Positions 9,207 through 16,930 of a DNA stretch of 64,000 nucleotides are shown here, piece by piece. The stretch is from Chitinophaga niabensis (GTDB taxonomy: Bacteria > Bacteroidota > Bacteroidia > Chitinophagales > Chitinophagaceae): contig NZ_CP154260.1 in the NCBI RefSeq assembly GCF_039545795.1, forward strand, positions 6,701,001-6,765,000, written 5' to 3'. Below the pieces are notes generated by a model. The model saw only the letters and a list, made by a program, of their open reading frames with translations, searched no databases and was not told the DNA's origin. Each line of letters opens with the position of its first letter. Position 1 is the stretch's first letter. The position numbers were made by a program, and so were the translations under genes.

Positions 9207-10376
9207 TTAACTATTTAACGAACTCAATTCTCTTAAAGTATGTACGGTGTCTGTCACTACCCGGATGGCAAAATCCACTTCTTCTTCCGTAGTGAACCTG
9301 CCTACAGCAAAACGTAGCGAAGAGTGTGCCAGATCATCGCTCAGCCCCATTGCTTTCAGCACATAACTGGGTTCTGCAGTAGCTGAAGTGCAAGCTGAGC
9401 CTGAAGATACGGCAATTTGCCTGTTAAAACCCATCATCAGGCCGTTGGCATCTGCATATTTGAATGAAATATTGCAGACATGTGGCAATCTGTGGGTGAT
9501 GGACCCGTTTGTATGGGTTTCTTCGAGCGCCAGCAGGGCTTTTTCCAGTTTGTCCCGCAGGGCAGAAAGCCTTTTCCTTTCGGCTGCCATTTCGGCACCT
9601 GCCAGTTCACAGGCTTTGCCAAGCCCTACAATCCCCGGAACATTCAAAGTGCCGGAGCGCATGCCTCTTTCGTGACCTCCGCCATCCTGCTGGGCGATTA
9701 ATTTCACCCTGGGCTGTTTCCGGCGAACATATAAAGCACCCACTCCTTTGGGACCATAGAGTTTGTGGGCAGATAATGCTAACAGATCAATATAGTCCTC
9801 CAGCACATTTACGGGGATCTTGCCAATAGCCTGTGTAGCATCCGTCAGGAACAGCACATCCCGTTTTTTAGCAATGGCGCCAATTTCACGAATGGGATGG
9901 ATCACCCCTGTTTCGTTATTAGCATACATCACGGCAATGAGGATGGTTTGTTCTGTGATGGCAGCTTCCAGGGCTTGCAGGTCAGGCATGCCCTGATGAT
10001 CTACCGGGAGGTAAGTTACCGCAGCGCCTTGCTTTTCAAGGTGTTTGCAGGTATCCAGCACAGCTTTGTGCTCGGTTTCTGTTGTGATAATATGGTTGCC
10101 CTTGCTGCCATATGTCTCAAATACCCCTTTGATGGCCAGATTCACAGATTCCGTGGCACCGGAGGTGAAAACGATCTCTGTTTTATCTGCTCCGATCAGC
10201 GTGGCTACCTGTTCCCGGGCTACATCCACTGCTTCTTCCGCAGACCAGCCAAAGCTATGATTGCGACTCGCCGCATTGCCAAAATGTGCTGTAAAGTAAG
10301 GGATCATAGCTTCCAGTACCCTTGGGTCGCAAGGAGTGGTAGCGTTATAATCCAGGTATACAGGCAATTTCAGCAT
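9207..10376 (-). CDS. iscS: Cysteine desulfurase (NifS/IscS family)
   Basis: A 389-residue PLP enzyme that takes sulfur from L-cysteine for Fe-S cluster assembly and tRNA thiolation. The PLP lysine is Lys205 ([11 protein letters not shown]) and the persulfide-carrying cysteine is Cys329 (SSGSACTSA), in a group I NifS/IscS arrangement. Start at ATG 10376 ([15 protein letters not shown]). A -7 element lies only 4 nt upstream of this ATG, so the mRNA may have almost no leader. Transcribed divergently from mce. Confidence 0.94.
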   Translation of the reverse strand: MLKLPVYLDYNATTPCDPRVLEAMIPYFTAHFGNAASRNHSFGWSAEEAVDVAREQVATLIGADKTEIVFTSGATESVNLAIKGVFETYGSKGNHIITTETEHKAVLDTCKHLEKQGAAVTYLPVDHQGMPDLQALEAAITEQTILIAVMYANNETGVIHPIREIGAIAKKRDVLFLTDATQAIGKIPVNVLEDYIDLLALSAHKLYGPKGVGALYVRRKQPRVKLIAQQDGGGHERGMRSGTLNVPGIVGLGKACELAGAEMAAERKRLSALRDKLEKALLALEETHTNGSITHRLPHVCNISFKYADANGLMMGFNRQIAVSSGSACTSATAEPSYVLKAMGLSDDLAHSSLRFAVGRFTTEEEVDFAIRVVTDTVHTLRELSSLNS

Positions 10377-10380
10377 ACTG

Positions 10381-10388
10381 CAAAATTA
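10381..10388 (-). promoter_or_regulatory. -7 element of iscS, 4 nt from the start codon
   Basis: TAATTTTG on the minus strand is a perfect match to TAnnTTTG and is followed by CAGT and then the ATG of iscS. The implied transcription start falls at or next to the A of ATG. No clear -33 TTTG is seen. Confidence 0.5.
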
Positions 10389-10400
10389 CGATATAAGTTC

Positions 10401-10408
10401 TACTTTTG
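10401..10408 (+). promoter_or_regulatory. -7 element of mce
   Basis: TACTTTTG, a perfect TAnnTTTG match, 30 nt upstream of the mce ATG. It lies 12 bp from the divergent iscS -7 element, so the two promoters overlap. Confidence 0.55.
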
Positions 10409-10438
10409 GGGCTCTCTATAAGCCCATCAATAATAGCT

Positions 10439-10843
10439 ATGTTAAAAGTGGAACACATCGGGATTGCTGTAAAATCGCTTACTGCTTCCATCCCGCTCTT
10501 CGAAAAACTGCTGAACACCCCTTGTTATAAAAAAGAAGAAGTAAGTTCAGAAGGCGTGACCACAGCCTTTTTTCAGCAGGGAGAAACCAAGATAGAATTG
10601 CTGGAATCAATGAAGGAGGACAGTGCTATTGCAAAATTCCTGGAGAAGAAAGGAGAGGGCATTCATCACATTGCTTTTGAAGTAGCTGATATTCATGCGG
10701 AAATGAAAAGGCTGGAAGGAGAAGGTTTTGAGCTGATCCATAAAGTACCCAAACAGGGGGCAGACAACAAACTGGTTTGCTTCTTACACCCAAAGAACAC
10801 AAATGGTGTACTGGTAGAACTTACACAGGAAATTCAGCTGTGA
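10439..10843 (+). CDS. mce: Methylmalonyl-CoA epimerase
   Basis: A 134-residue protein of the vicinal oxygen chelate fold. It interconverts (S)- and (R)-methylmalonyl-CoA in the propionate/succinate pathway. Visible family features are MLKVEHIGIAV (metal-binding His), LFEKLL, ETKIELLES, GEGIHHIAFEV (second His) and GVLVELTQ (terminal Glu ligand). Start at ATG 10439; an upstream frame extension is non-conserved. It is a single gene with its own promoter. Confidence 0.92.
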   Translation: MLKVEHIGIAVKSLTASIPLFEKLLNTPCYKKEEVSSEGVTTAFFQQGETKIELLESMKEDSAIAKFLEKKGEGIHHIAFEVADIHAEMKRLEGEGFELIHKVPKQGADNKLVCFLHPKNTNGVLVELTQEIQL

Positions 10844-10909
10844 TAATCAGGCAGTTGAACTTTAATTCCTAAAAAATCGCTTTCTGTTTAAACCTTTTTA
10901 CTTTGGTAC

Positions 10910-11045
10910 ATGTTGTATTAGAGTAAGTAGGGAAACTTACTTCATTTAGAGAAAAGAATGCAAGGCCTCAGGGCTTTTAAAATACTCTAAAGTTGGCATA
11001 GGTTATGAAAACCTGTGGGTTTTTTAACTCGCAGGTTTATTTTTT
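10910..11045 (+). ncRNA. Candidate structured small RNA or structured mce 3' UTR
   Basis: About 136 nt starting after a near-consensus -7 (TTACTTTG, 10898-10905). Stems visible: AGTAAGT (10922) with ACTTACT (10935); AAGGCC (10962) with GGCTTT (10972) around loop TCAG; an outer TTAGAGTA (10918) with TACTCTAA (10983); CATAGGTT (10997) with AACCTGTG (11010); and the final terminator stem. The last two stems share the same arm and cannot form together. There is no open frame of note. No known RNA family is recognised. It could be the tail of the mce transcript. Confidence 0.4.
11010..11045 (+). terminator. Terminator after mce / small RNA
   Basis: A 12-bp stem of AACCTGTGGGTT with AACTCGCAGGTT (two G-U pairs) and a TTTT loop, followed by TATTTTTT. 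The T-tract is on the plus strand only, so it serves the mce or small-RNA transcript and not the convergent murF. Confidence 0.75.
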
Positions 11046-11053
11046 CAGCCCCT

Positions 11054-12331
11054 TTAAGATTCCGGTAAAACCTTTTCCATTCCTACACTTCGGGACCCTT
11101 TCACTAAGAAATAAGTGTTCTCAAGACCCTGTTGGCGCACCCATTTTTTGGCCTCTTCTGCATTTTGCAGGAAGATATAGGGATGGTTCACTTTGGCAAA
11201 ATCACCATCTACTAATATCACAGCTTTCCAGTGCGTACGTTGTAACTGATCTACCAGTGCCTGGTGTTCTTTCAGGCTATCTTCTCCCAATTCTTTCATA
11301 GCGCCCAGCAGAAGTACTTTCTGCTCAGCATGGATGCCTGCAAAGTTTTCAATGGCAGCTTTCATGCTGGATGGGTTTGCATTGTAAGCATCCATGATAA
11401 ATACATTACTGCCGCGATGCACCACCTGTGAGCGGTTATTGGAGGGGATATACCCTTCAATCACTGTTTTGATCTTCTCTGCGGGCACCTTGAAATATAA
11501 GCCAATGGCAATAGCTGCCATTACATTCGGGAAGTTATAATCTCCCACCAGGTGGGTGCTGATATGCCCTGTTTCCGTTGTTTCCAGTTCCAGGAAAGCT
11601 TTTCCTGGAATGGGTTTGCCGGTATAATCCGCTTTCCCCTGGCCATAGGTGATAATATTGCCGATGCCTTTACTCATGTCCAGCAAATAATCATAATCGC
11701 TGCAAACAAAAGCAGTACCACCGGTTTCTCTCAGGTGATCATATAATTCCCCTTTGGCAATGCGCACACCCGCTTCTCCACCAAAGCCTTCCAGGTGGGC
11801 TTTCCCAACATTGGTGATAAGGCCGAAGGTCGGAAGTGCAACGGTGCAATACCCTGCAATTTCCCGTTGGTGGTTGGCGCCCATTTCAATAACGGCCATT
11901 TCTGCATCCTGGGGGATGCTGAGGATGGTTAAGGGCACGCCTATATGATTATTGAGATTGCCTACGGTGGCACAGGTACGGTATTGTGCTCCCAGAACGG
12001 TACGCACCATTTCTTTCGTAGTGGTTTTACCGTTAGTGCCGGTAATGGCAATAAAAGGAATATTAAATTGTTGCCGGTGATGCAGGGCCAGTTCCTGCAG
12101 GGTTTGCAGTACATCATTTACCAGCAGCATCTTCTCCGGGTCTGTATGAAAGGCCGGATCATCTATTACTGCATAAGCAGCCCCGGCAGCCAATGCCGCT
12201 GCTGCATATTGGTTACCATTGAAGTTAGGTCCGCGTAATGCAAAGAAAAGATCGCCCGGTTGTAATTTACGGGTATCTGTTTGCACGTTGGGGTGCTTTA
12301 AGTAAACCTGGTATAACTGTTCAATATTCAC
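11054..12331 (-). CDS. murF: UDP-N-acetylmuramoyl-tripeptide--D-alanyl-D-alanine ligase
   Basis: A 425-residue stand-alone MurF that adds D-Ala-D-Ala to UDP-MurNAc-tripeptide in the cytoplasm. It has the P-loop GTNGKTTTKE, the lysine normally carbamylated (RIAKGELY), NNHIGVPLT and the DAYNANPSSM motif of Mur ligases. A GTG start at 12331 is chosen: a TTG upstream at 12352 lies inside the -7 element. This is the second MurF domain within 10 kb; its active-site motifs are intact, unlike those of the murF-alr fusion. Confidence 0.93.
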   Translation of the reverse strand: MNIEQLYQVYLKHPNVQTDTRKLQPGDLFFALRGPNFNGNQYAAAALAAGAAYAVIDDPAFHTDPEKMLLVNDVLQTLQELALHHRQQFNIPFIAITGTNGKTTTKEMVRTVLGAQYRTCATVGNLNNHIGVPLTILSIPQDAEMAVIEMGANHQREIAGYCTVALPTFGLITNVGKAHLEGFGGEAGVRIAKGELYDHLRETGGTAFVCSDYDYLLDMSKGIGNIITYGQGKADYTGKPIPGKAFLELETTETGHISTHLVGDYNFPNVMAAIAIGLYFKVPAEKIKTVIEGYIPSNNRSQVVHRGSNVFIMDAYNANPSSMKAAIENFAGIHAEQKVLLLGAMKELGEDSLKEHQALVDQLQRTHWKAVILVDGDFAKVNHPYIFLQNAEEAKKWVRQQGLENTYFLVKGSRSVGMEKVLPES

Positions 12332-12349
12332 GGCCGGTATGTTTGACAG

Positions 12350-12357
12350 CAAAAATA
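12350..12357 (-). promoter_or_regulatory. -7 element of murF
   Basis: TATTTTTG followed by C on the minus strand, a full match to TAnnTTTGC, 18 nt upstream of the GTG start at 12331. It decides the start choice. Confidence 0.55.
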
Positions 12358-12445
12358 ATTATTATCTTTCGTGAAAGGCAACCGTTCCCTATATAGTTGC
12401 GTATTTAAATCCATGAAAACCTGTAATTCACCAACTCAACAGTCT

Positions 12446-12811
12446 ATGAAACAATTATTGACCGGCCTGGTTTTTATTTTCTGCATCGGTTGTACTTCAG
12501 AAAAGGGGCCTGCTCCTGCGAGCACTTCAGTGGACTGCAATACCGCGGTGATCACCAGTGCCCGTATGTATGCCATCATACAGGAGAACTGTACCAACCG
12601 TGCCTGCCATCCCGGATCCGGATCACCTGTGGTAGCTGATTTTTCTACCCTTGCCAAATTAAAAACTTACGTCAACGGTAATGAGGCCATGTTCCGTCTG
12701 CGGGTAACTGGTCCCAATGCGGATATGCCACAAGTGATGGCCTATCCTGCACTTTCGCGTGCTACCAGGGATTCCATTGCCTGCTGGATAGGAAAAGGCA
12801 TGCCCGATTGA
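12446..12811 (+). CDS. Small lipoprotein with an unusual CX4CH heme-type motif
   Basis: A 121-residue lipoprotein. The signal peptide MKQLLTGLVFIFCIGC has Cys16 as lipid anchor. The mature part carries CTNRACH, a C-x4-C-H motif like a c-type heme site with a longer spacer, and a late Met (DMPQVM) that could be the second heme ligand. It ends in CWIGKGMPD, as in small cytochrome-like domains of Bacteroidota. Start at ATG 12446; earlier in-frame ATGs at 12371 and 12413 would bury the signal peptide. It is followed after 18 bp by a YceI gene and then a DUF5777 barrel, so the three look like one operon, possibly linked to an envelope redox or isoprenoid-binding task. The function is not known. 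Confidence 0.75.
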   Translation: MKQLLTGLVFIFCIGCTSEKGPAPASTSVDCNTAVITSARMYAIIQENCTNRACHPGSGSPVVADFSTLAKLKTYVNGNEAMFRLRVTGPNADMPQVMAYPALSRATRDSIACWIGKGMPD

Positions 12812-12829
12812 TGAACCAAACCAAGCTGT

Positions 12830-13378
12830 ATGAAACAATTATTATTCCTGAGCACCTTTTTGCTGAGCTGCCTGGCGGGCATAGGGCAGGAGGTCTATTC
12901 CTGCAAAGCACCCAAGCTCAGCTTCTTTTCCAGCGCACCGCTGGAAAATATCAGCGCTTCCAGCGAACGGGGTGTTTCTGCCATTAATATTAAAACAAAG
13001 GCGATCTATTTTAAAGTACCCATGAATACTTTTCAATTTAAGAAAGCCCTTATGCAGGAACACTTCAATGAGAACTATGTAGAAAGTGAAAAGTACCCTT
13101 TCGCTGAATACAAAGGCAAGTTTGCAGAAGACGTGGATTTTTCAAAGAACGGCACTTATCCAGTAACCGTGGAAGGCGTGCTGAGCCTGCATGGTGTGGA
13201 AAAATCCTATAAAGGAAAGGGCACCATCACCGTAAGGGATGGAAAGTTCAATGTGAACTCCAAATTCAATGTTACGGTGGCTGATCATAAGATCAAGATC
13301 CCCAGCCTGGTAGTGAAGAACATTGCCGAGGTAGTAGAAGTTACGGTGAATGCCGATTATCAACCAGTTACTAAATAA
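12830..13378 (+). CDS. YceI-family periplasmic protein
   Basis: A 182-residue exported protein with a signal peptide (LLFLSTFLLSCLAGIG) and a YceI-like lipocalin-type barrel (FQFKKALMQEHFNENY, EKYPFAEYKGKF, VEGVLSLHGVEKSYKGKGTI). YceI proteins bind long isoprenoids or amides in a barrel pocket. The ligand is not known here. It is the middle gene of the heme-lipoprotein/YceI/DUF5777 cluster. Confidence 0.9.
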   Translation: MKQLLFLSTFLLSCLAGIGQEVYSCKAPKLSFFSSAPLENISASSERGVSAINIKTKAIYFKVPMNTFQFKKALMQEHFNENYVESEKYPFAEYKGKFAEDVDFSKNGTYPVTVEGVLSLHGVEKSYKGKGTITVRDGKFNVNSKFNVTVADHKIKIPSLVVKNIAEVVEVTVNADYQPVTK

Positions 13379-13393
13379 ATTCAAACCAACAAT

Positions 13394-14323
13394 ATGTTGC
13401 AGATCCGCATGCTCACAGCCCTTTTGCTCGTAGCGCCGGCAGTTATGGCGCAGGACGATCTTAGTAAGATGTTCGGAAAAGATTCCGTTAGCAAAGGCCC
13501 CGTGATAGCTACATTCAAGAGCACCCGTATTATCAATGGCCAGTCCAACGAAACCCTTAAAAAAGGAGAACTGGATTTCCGCGTGGCACACCGTTTTGGT
13601 GATCTGGGCGGGGATGCGGGAGGTTCCAAAACCTTCTTTGGAATAGATAATTCTACGGACATCCGCATTGCTTTTGAGTATGGAATTACCGATCGTCTCA
13701 TGGTTGGGCTTAGCCGTGCCAAGGGAAGTGGTAATTTTTCCCAGCTATATGAAGGGCTGGCCAAGTTCAAAATTTTACAGCAAACCCTGGATAACCGTAT
13801 TCCATTGGGCATCACCGTTTTCGGAAATGCCGTAGTGACCTCTATGAAGAGCAGTACGGTAGAATCCGATGCCGCTTATTTTGATAATTTCAGCAGCCGT
13901 ATGAGCTATACAGGGCAGGTGATCCTTTCCCGCAAATTCGGCAACATCCTGTCTCTCGCAGTGCTGCCTACTTATATTCACCGTAACCGGGTAGTGCATA
14001 TGGATGTGAATGATATGTTTGCAGTAGGTGTGGGAGGGCGTTTACGCTTTTCCAAACGAATGGCGCTGGTGGTAGATTACTTCCTGCCGTTCCGCGAGCA
14101 GGCCAGCAAAGATTACTTTGAGGGCCGAGGGGTTAAATTCTATAACCCATTGGGTGTAGGATTGGAGATCGAAACCGGCGGACACGTGTTCAGCGTGAAT
14201 TTCACCAATTCTACCGCCATCCTGGAGAATCAATTCATCCCGGAAACCACCTCTACCTGGCTGGAAGGTCAGTTCAGATGGGGATTCAATATTTCCCGCC
14301 GTTTTTCTCTGGGTGGGAAGTAA
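13394..14323 (+). CDS. DUF5777-family outer-membrane beta-barrel protein
   Basis: A 309-residue protein with a signal peptide (LLLVAPAVMAQ) and alternating beta strands, ending RFSLGGK. The motif TRIINGQSNETLKKGELDFRVAHRFGDLGGDAGG is shared by the DUF5777 family, which in Bacteroidota commonly follows YceI genes. Probably an outer-membrane barrel. The role is unknown; the conserved gene order suggests joint work with the YceI and heme lipoproteins. Confidence 0.82.
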   Translation: MLQIRMLTALLLVAPAVMAQDDLSKMFGKDSVSKGPVIATFKSTRIINGQSNETLKKGELDFRVAHRFGDLGGDAGGSKTFFGIDNSTDIRIAFEYGITDRLMVGLSRAKGSGNFSQLYEGLAKFKILQQTLDNRIPLGITVFGNAVVTSMKSSTVESDAAYFDNFSSRMSYTGQVILSRKFGNILSLAVLPTYIHRNRVVHMDVNDMFAVGVGGRLRFSKRMALVVDYFLPFREQASKDYFEGRGVKFYNPLGVGLEIETGGHVFSVNFTNSTAILENQFIPETTSTWLEGQFRWGFNISRRFSLGGK

Positions 14324-14332
14324 ATTGCAGGA

Positions 14333-14659
14333 ATGGATACCATTCGCTGCCGGATCAAAGAAAATTCAACTATAGCCCGGATAGCCGCCTGGAGGATGAA
14401 AAGCCCCAGGATGGCTATCGTTTTTGGGCATGTGATCCATTTATACGGCGTAAGCCGGGAACAATTCCTGGCCCATACCGGATGGGTACGGCATGAGGTT
14501 TGCCATGTAAAACAATACAGGGAAAATGGCTTTTGGGGCTTTTTATGGCAGTATGTGCTGGACTGGATGAGGGTAGGATATCATGCCAATCGCTTTGAAA
14601 AGGCCGCCAGGCTTGCGGAGAGCAATGTTCAGGAACTGGACGGCGTAGAAATAACCTAA
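14333..14659 (+). CDS. Small DUF4157-like protein with an HExxH motif
   Basis: A 108-residue protein, probably cytoplasmic, with no signal peptide. It contains WVRHEVCHVKQY, an HExxH zinc-type motif of the kind found in DUF4157 and related minimal metallopeptidase-like domains, and a later HANRFEKAA segment that could hold a third ligand. It begins 9 bp after the DUF5777 stop and may be the last gene of that operon. Catalytic activity is not proven. Confidence 0.7.
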   Translation: MDTIRCRIKENSTIARIAAWRMKSPRMAIVFGHVIHLYGVSREQFLAHTGWVRHEVCHVKQYRENGFWGFLWQYVLDWMRVGYHANRFEKAARLAESNVQELDGVEIT

Positions 14660-14743
14660 AGATTCGTTAAAACGAAACCCTTAGTGGAAAAAAAAGTTAC
14701 AACGCGGTTATTTTCCTTATTTTTACGTTAAAGGTTGATCATT

Positions 14744-15130
14744 ATGGTAAAGAAAGTCACCGAAGGCATTACCATCAGCGTGGAAACGTTTTACCAACCT
14801 GATTATTCCAATCCTATAGGCAGCGAGTTTATGTTTGCTTACCGGATCACTATAGAGAATAACAATACGTTTCCGATCAAGCTGTTGAGACGCCACTGGT
14901 ATATCATCGACTCAAATGGCTCCCACCGGGAAGTGGAGGGAGAAGGTGTTGTAGGGGTTCAACCGCTGCTTGCACCATCAGAAAGCTATCAGTATGTTTC
15001 AGGTTCCAACCTGCGTACAGAGATCGGCAAAATGTATGGTACCTATCAAATGGAAAACCAGCTGAATAAGAAATTATTCGAAGTAAAGATCCCGGAATTC
15101 CAGATGGTAGTTCCCTTCAAAATGAACTAA
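14744..15130 (+). CDS. apaG: ApaG-family protein
   Basis: A 128-residue single-domain ApaG protein with an immunoglobulin-like fold (VTEGITISVETFYQPDYS, FAYRITIENN, LLRRHWYIIDSNG, GEGVVGVQPLLAPSESYQYVSGS). ApaG is associated with cobalt/magnesium resistance and dinucleotide polyphosphate control. The biochemical role is unsettled. Start at ATG 14744. Its end overlaps the convergent gldB by 4 bp. Confidence 0.92.
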   Translation: MVKKVTEGITISVETFYQPDYSNPIGSEFMFAYRITIENNNTFPIKLLRRHWYIIDSNGSHREVEGEGVVGVQPLLAPSESYQYVSGSNLRTEIGKMYGTYQMENQLNKKLFEVKIPEFQMVVPFKMN

Positions 15131-16155
15131 GGCCTGTATTTCGCCTCATTGAATATTTGTATCACATCCTTCGTACCTAATAGCTTCTCCAGCGTTACAT
15201 CAGGATGTTTTTCCATGAACTTTTTTACAATGCGGTATCCTGTGAATGCTCCGATCTGACCCGGAACTTCTCCTGGCAATCCCTGTGTAGATGGCCCTTC
15301 TGCGGTATAACGCACCACATCCTGCCAGTCACCTGAATACAATAATTTATTCTGCACAAAATGCTGCCAGATCATCTGTTCATTCTCTTTACAGTATTTC
15401 AGCTGCTCTTTCGTGTAGCCCAGCCTGATATATTCCGGTACCTCCGGTAATACTTTCTCCAGAAAATACTGCTGCTTGCCAAGGTCTATGAAACGCTCTA
15501 TAAGTTTTACATTTTCATCGCGCAGGGGGTAATAGTTCTGCTGTAATACCTTCATTACATTGGTGGTGATATACTCCGGCGTGAACTTTCTGATCACATA
15601 ATCAGGATAATCTGGCAACATACGGTAAACCGGGAAATCTGCGCCCATGTGCATATCCAGCCCAATGGCCAATATTGAATCCACTGTAAAGGCTGCATAA
15701 TTGCCGATGGCTGAAATAAAGCTGATCACCTTTGGTGCATGAAAAGCAGGGAGATAATATTTAGTAAGGCGGAAAGCCTGTGTGAGGTCTTTTTCCAGTG
15801 GTTTGATATCTGCAAAATGTGCTTCCACGGAATCCTGCAGCCCCCGGAAGTCTTTGTTGGTAAGGAATTGATGCATCTGCGGCTCCAGCAGCAGATTGGT
15901 ATCTGCCAGTGCCCCGAAGTTCATGATCTCTTTGATATAAACAGGCATGAAATCAGGATAGGTGCTATCCAGCAATTTTATACCGGCCAAAACGTTATTG
16001 GTATCAATGCGGAAAAGCTGCTTGTCGAATCTATCTATAGTAACATTGATGGGAATATGACTGACATCGGGAACTTTCACGCCTGTACTGCAACCGGATA
16101 ACAGCAACACCACTAAAATGCTACGCAGGATATTATTATTCGAGTAATTTTGCAT
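15127..16155 (-). CDS. gldB: Gliding-motility lipoprotein GldB
   Basis: A 342-residue lipoprotein with lipobox LLSGC (Cys22), then the GldB domain (INVTIDRFDKQLFRID, PDFMPVYIKEIM, GADFPVYRMLPDYPDYV, QIGAFTGYRIVKKFME). GldB is required for gliding and for type IX secretion-linked motility in Flavobacterium johnsoniae. It is unlinked to gldFG here but in the same window. The promoter region is shared divergently with the beta-barrel gene at 16176. Confidence 0.92.
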   Translation of the reverse strand: MQNYSNNNILRSILVVLLLSGCSTGVKVPDVSHIPINVTIDRFDKQLFRIDTNNVLAGIKLLDSTYPDFMPVYIKEIMNFGALADTNLLLEPQMHQFLTNKDFRGLQDSVEAHFADIKPLEKDLTQAFRLTKYYLPAFHAPKVISFISAIGNYAAFTVDSILAIGLDMHMGADFPVYRMLPDYPDYVIRKFTPEYITTNVMKVLQQNYYPLRDENVKLIERFIDLGKQQYFLEKVLPEVPEYIRLGYTKEQLKYCKENEQMIWQHFVQNKLLYSGDWQDVVRYTAEGPSTQGLPGEVPGQIGAFTGYRIVKKFMEKHPDVTLEKLLGTKDVIQIFNEAKYRP

Positions 16156-16175
16156 CGCCTGTTAAATCTTTAGAA

Positions 16176-16901
16176 ATGGTAAAAATATTGAATAAGAACG
16201 TATTATTGAAATCTTTGATCTTCGTATTTACCTGTTTAGCCCCTGGCATGCAGGCAAATGCACAAACATTCAGTGACCGTGTTTCCGGGGATATCGGCCG
16301 CAAGGTACGTTTTGGCTTTAAGATCGATCCGGGCGTTTCTATCATGCGCCCGCAGGAAAACGGTATAGAACGCAACGGGGGTAAATTTTATTTCAGCTAT
16401 GGAGTAATGGCAGACTTCTTCCTGGATGAATCAGGCAATTATGCAATCGCTTCCGGTCTGCAGATCAGCCACATGGGGAGTGTATTGATGTACGATGCCG
16501 GCAAAGGACTTGATAAATTCAAAACAGCCCCTACTGAATACGACCTTCGTTTACAATATGTGGAAGTGCCTTTTGCCCTGAAACTTAAAACCAACACCAG
16601 TTCAGGTATAGGCATCTGGGGCCAGTTCGGTGGTTTTGCCGGTTTCCCTGTAAGAGCAAGGGCCAATGTGATCAGCGGCCTGCAGAAATTTGATAAAGAA
16701 AATGTACTACGTGATATCACCCCAATAAATGCCGGCCTGCTTTTAGGCGCTGGTATTGAATATCCGCTCACGGAAACACTCACGGGTATTGTTGGCTTCA
16801 ACTTCCAGAACGGCTTTGTGGATGCCACAAAGAATGGCAAATGGGACGATGGTAAAGTAAACATCAACAGTTTCATATTACGTTTAGGGGTTTATTTTTA
16901 A
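16176..16901 (+). CDS. Outer-membrane beta-barrel protein (PorT-like family)
   Basis: A 241-residue protein with a signal peptide (LIFVFTCLAPGMQANAQ) and about eight predicted amphipathic strands ending in LRLGVYF, a typical C-terminal strand with terminal Phe. It looks like the OMP_b-brl_2/PorT-like barrels. PorT itself takes part in T9SS, but this family is broad, so the T9SS role is only a guess supported by the neighbouring gldB. Confidence 0.75.
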   Translation: MVKILNKNVLLKSLIFVFTCLAPGMQANAQTFSDRVSGDIGRKVRFGFKIDPGVSIMRPQENGIERNGGKFYFSYGVMADFFLDESGNYAIASGLQISHMGSVLMYDAGKGLDKFKTAPTEYDLRLQYVEVPFALKLKTNTSSGIGIWGQFGGFAGFPVRARANVISGLQKFDKENVLRDITPINAGLLLGAGIEYPLTETLTGIVGFNFQNGFVDATKNGKWDDGKVNINSFILRLGVYF

Positions 16902-16904
16902 CCG

Positions 16905-16912
16905 TACCTTTG
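16905..16912 (+). promoter_or_regulatory. -7 element of nadE
   Basis: TACCTTTG followed by C, a perfect TAnnTTTGC match, 18 nt before the nadE ATG at 16931. It lies just after the stop of the barrel gene, so nadE has its own promoter. Confidence 0.55.
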
Positions 16913-16930
16913 CAGTGTAAAAATGAACGG

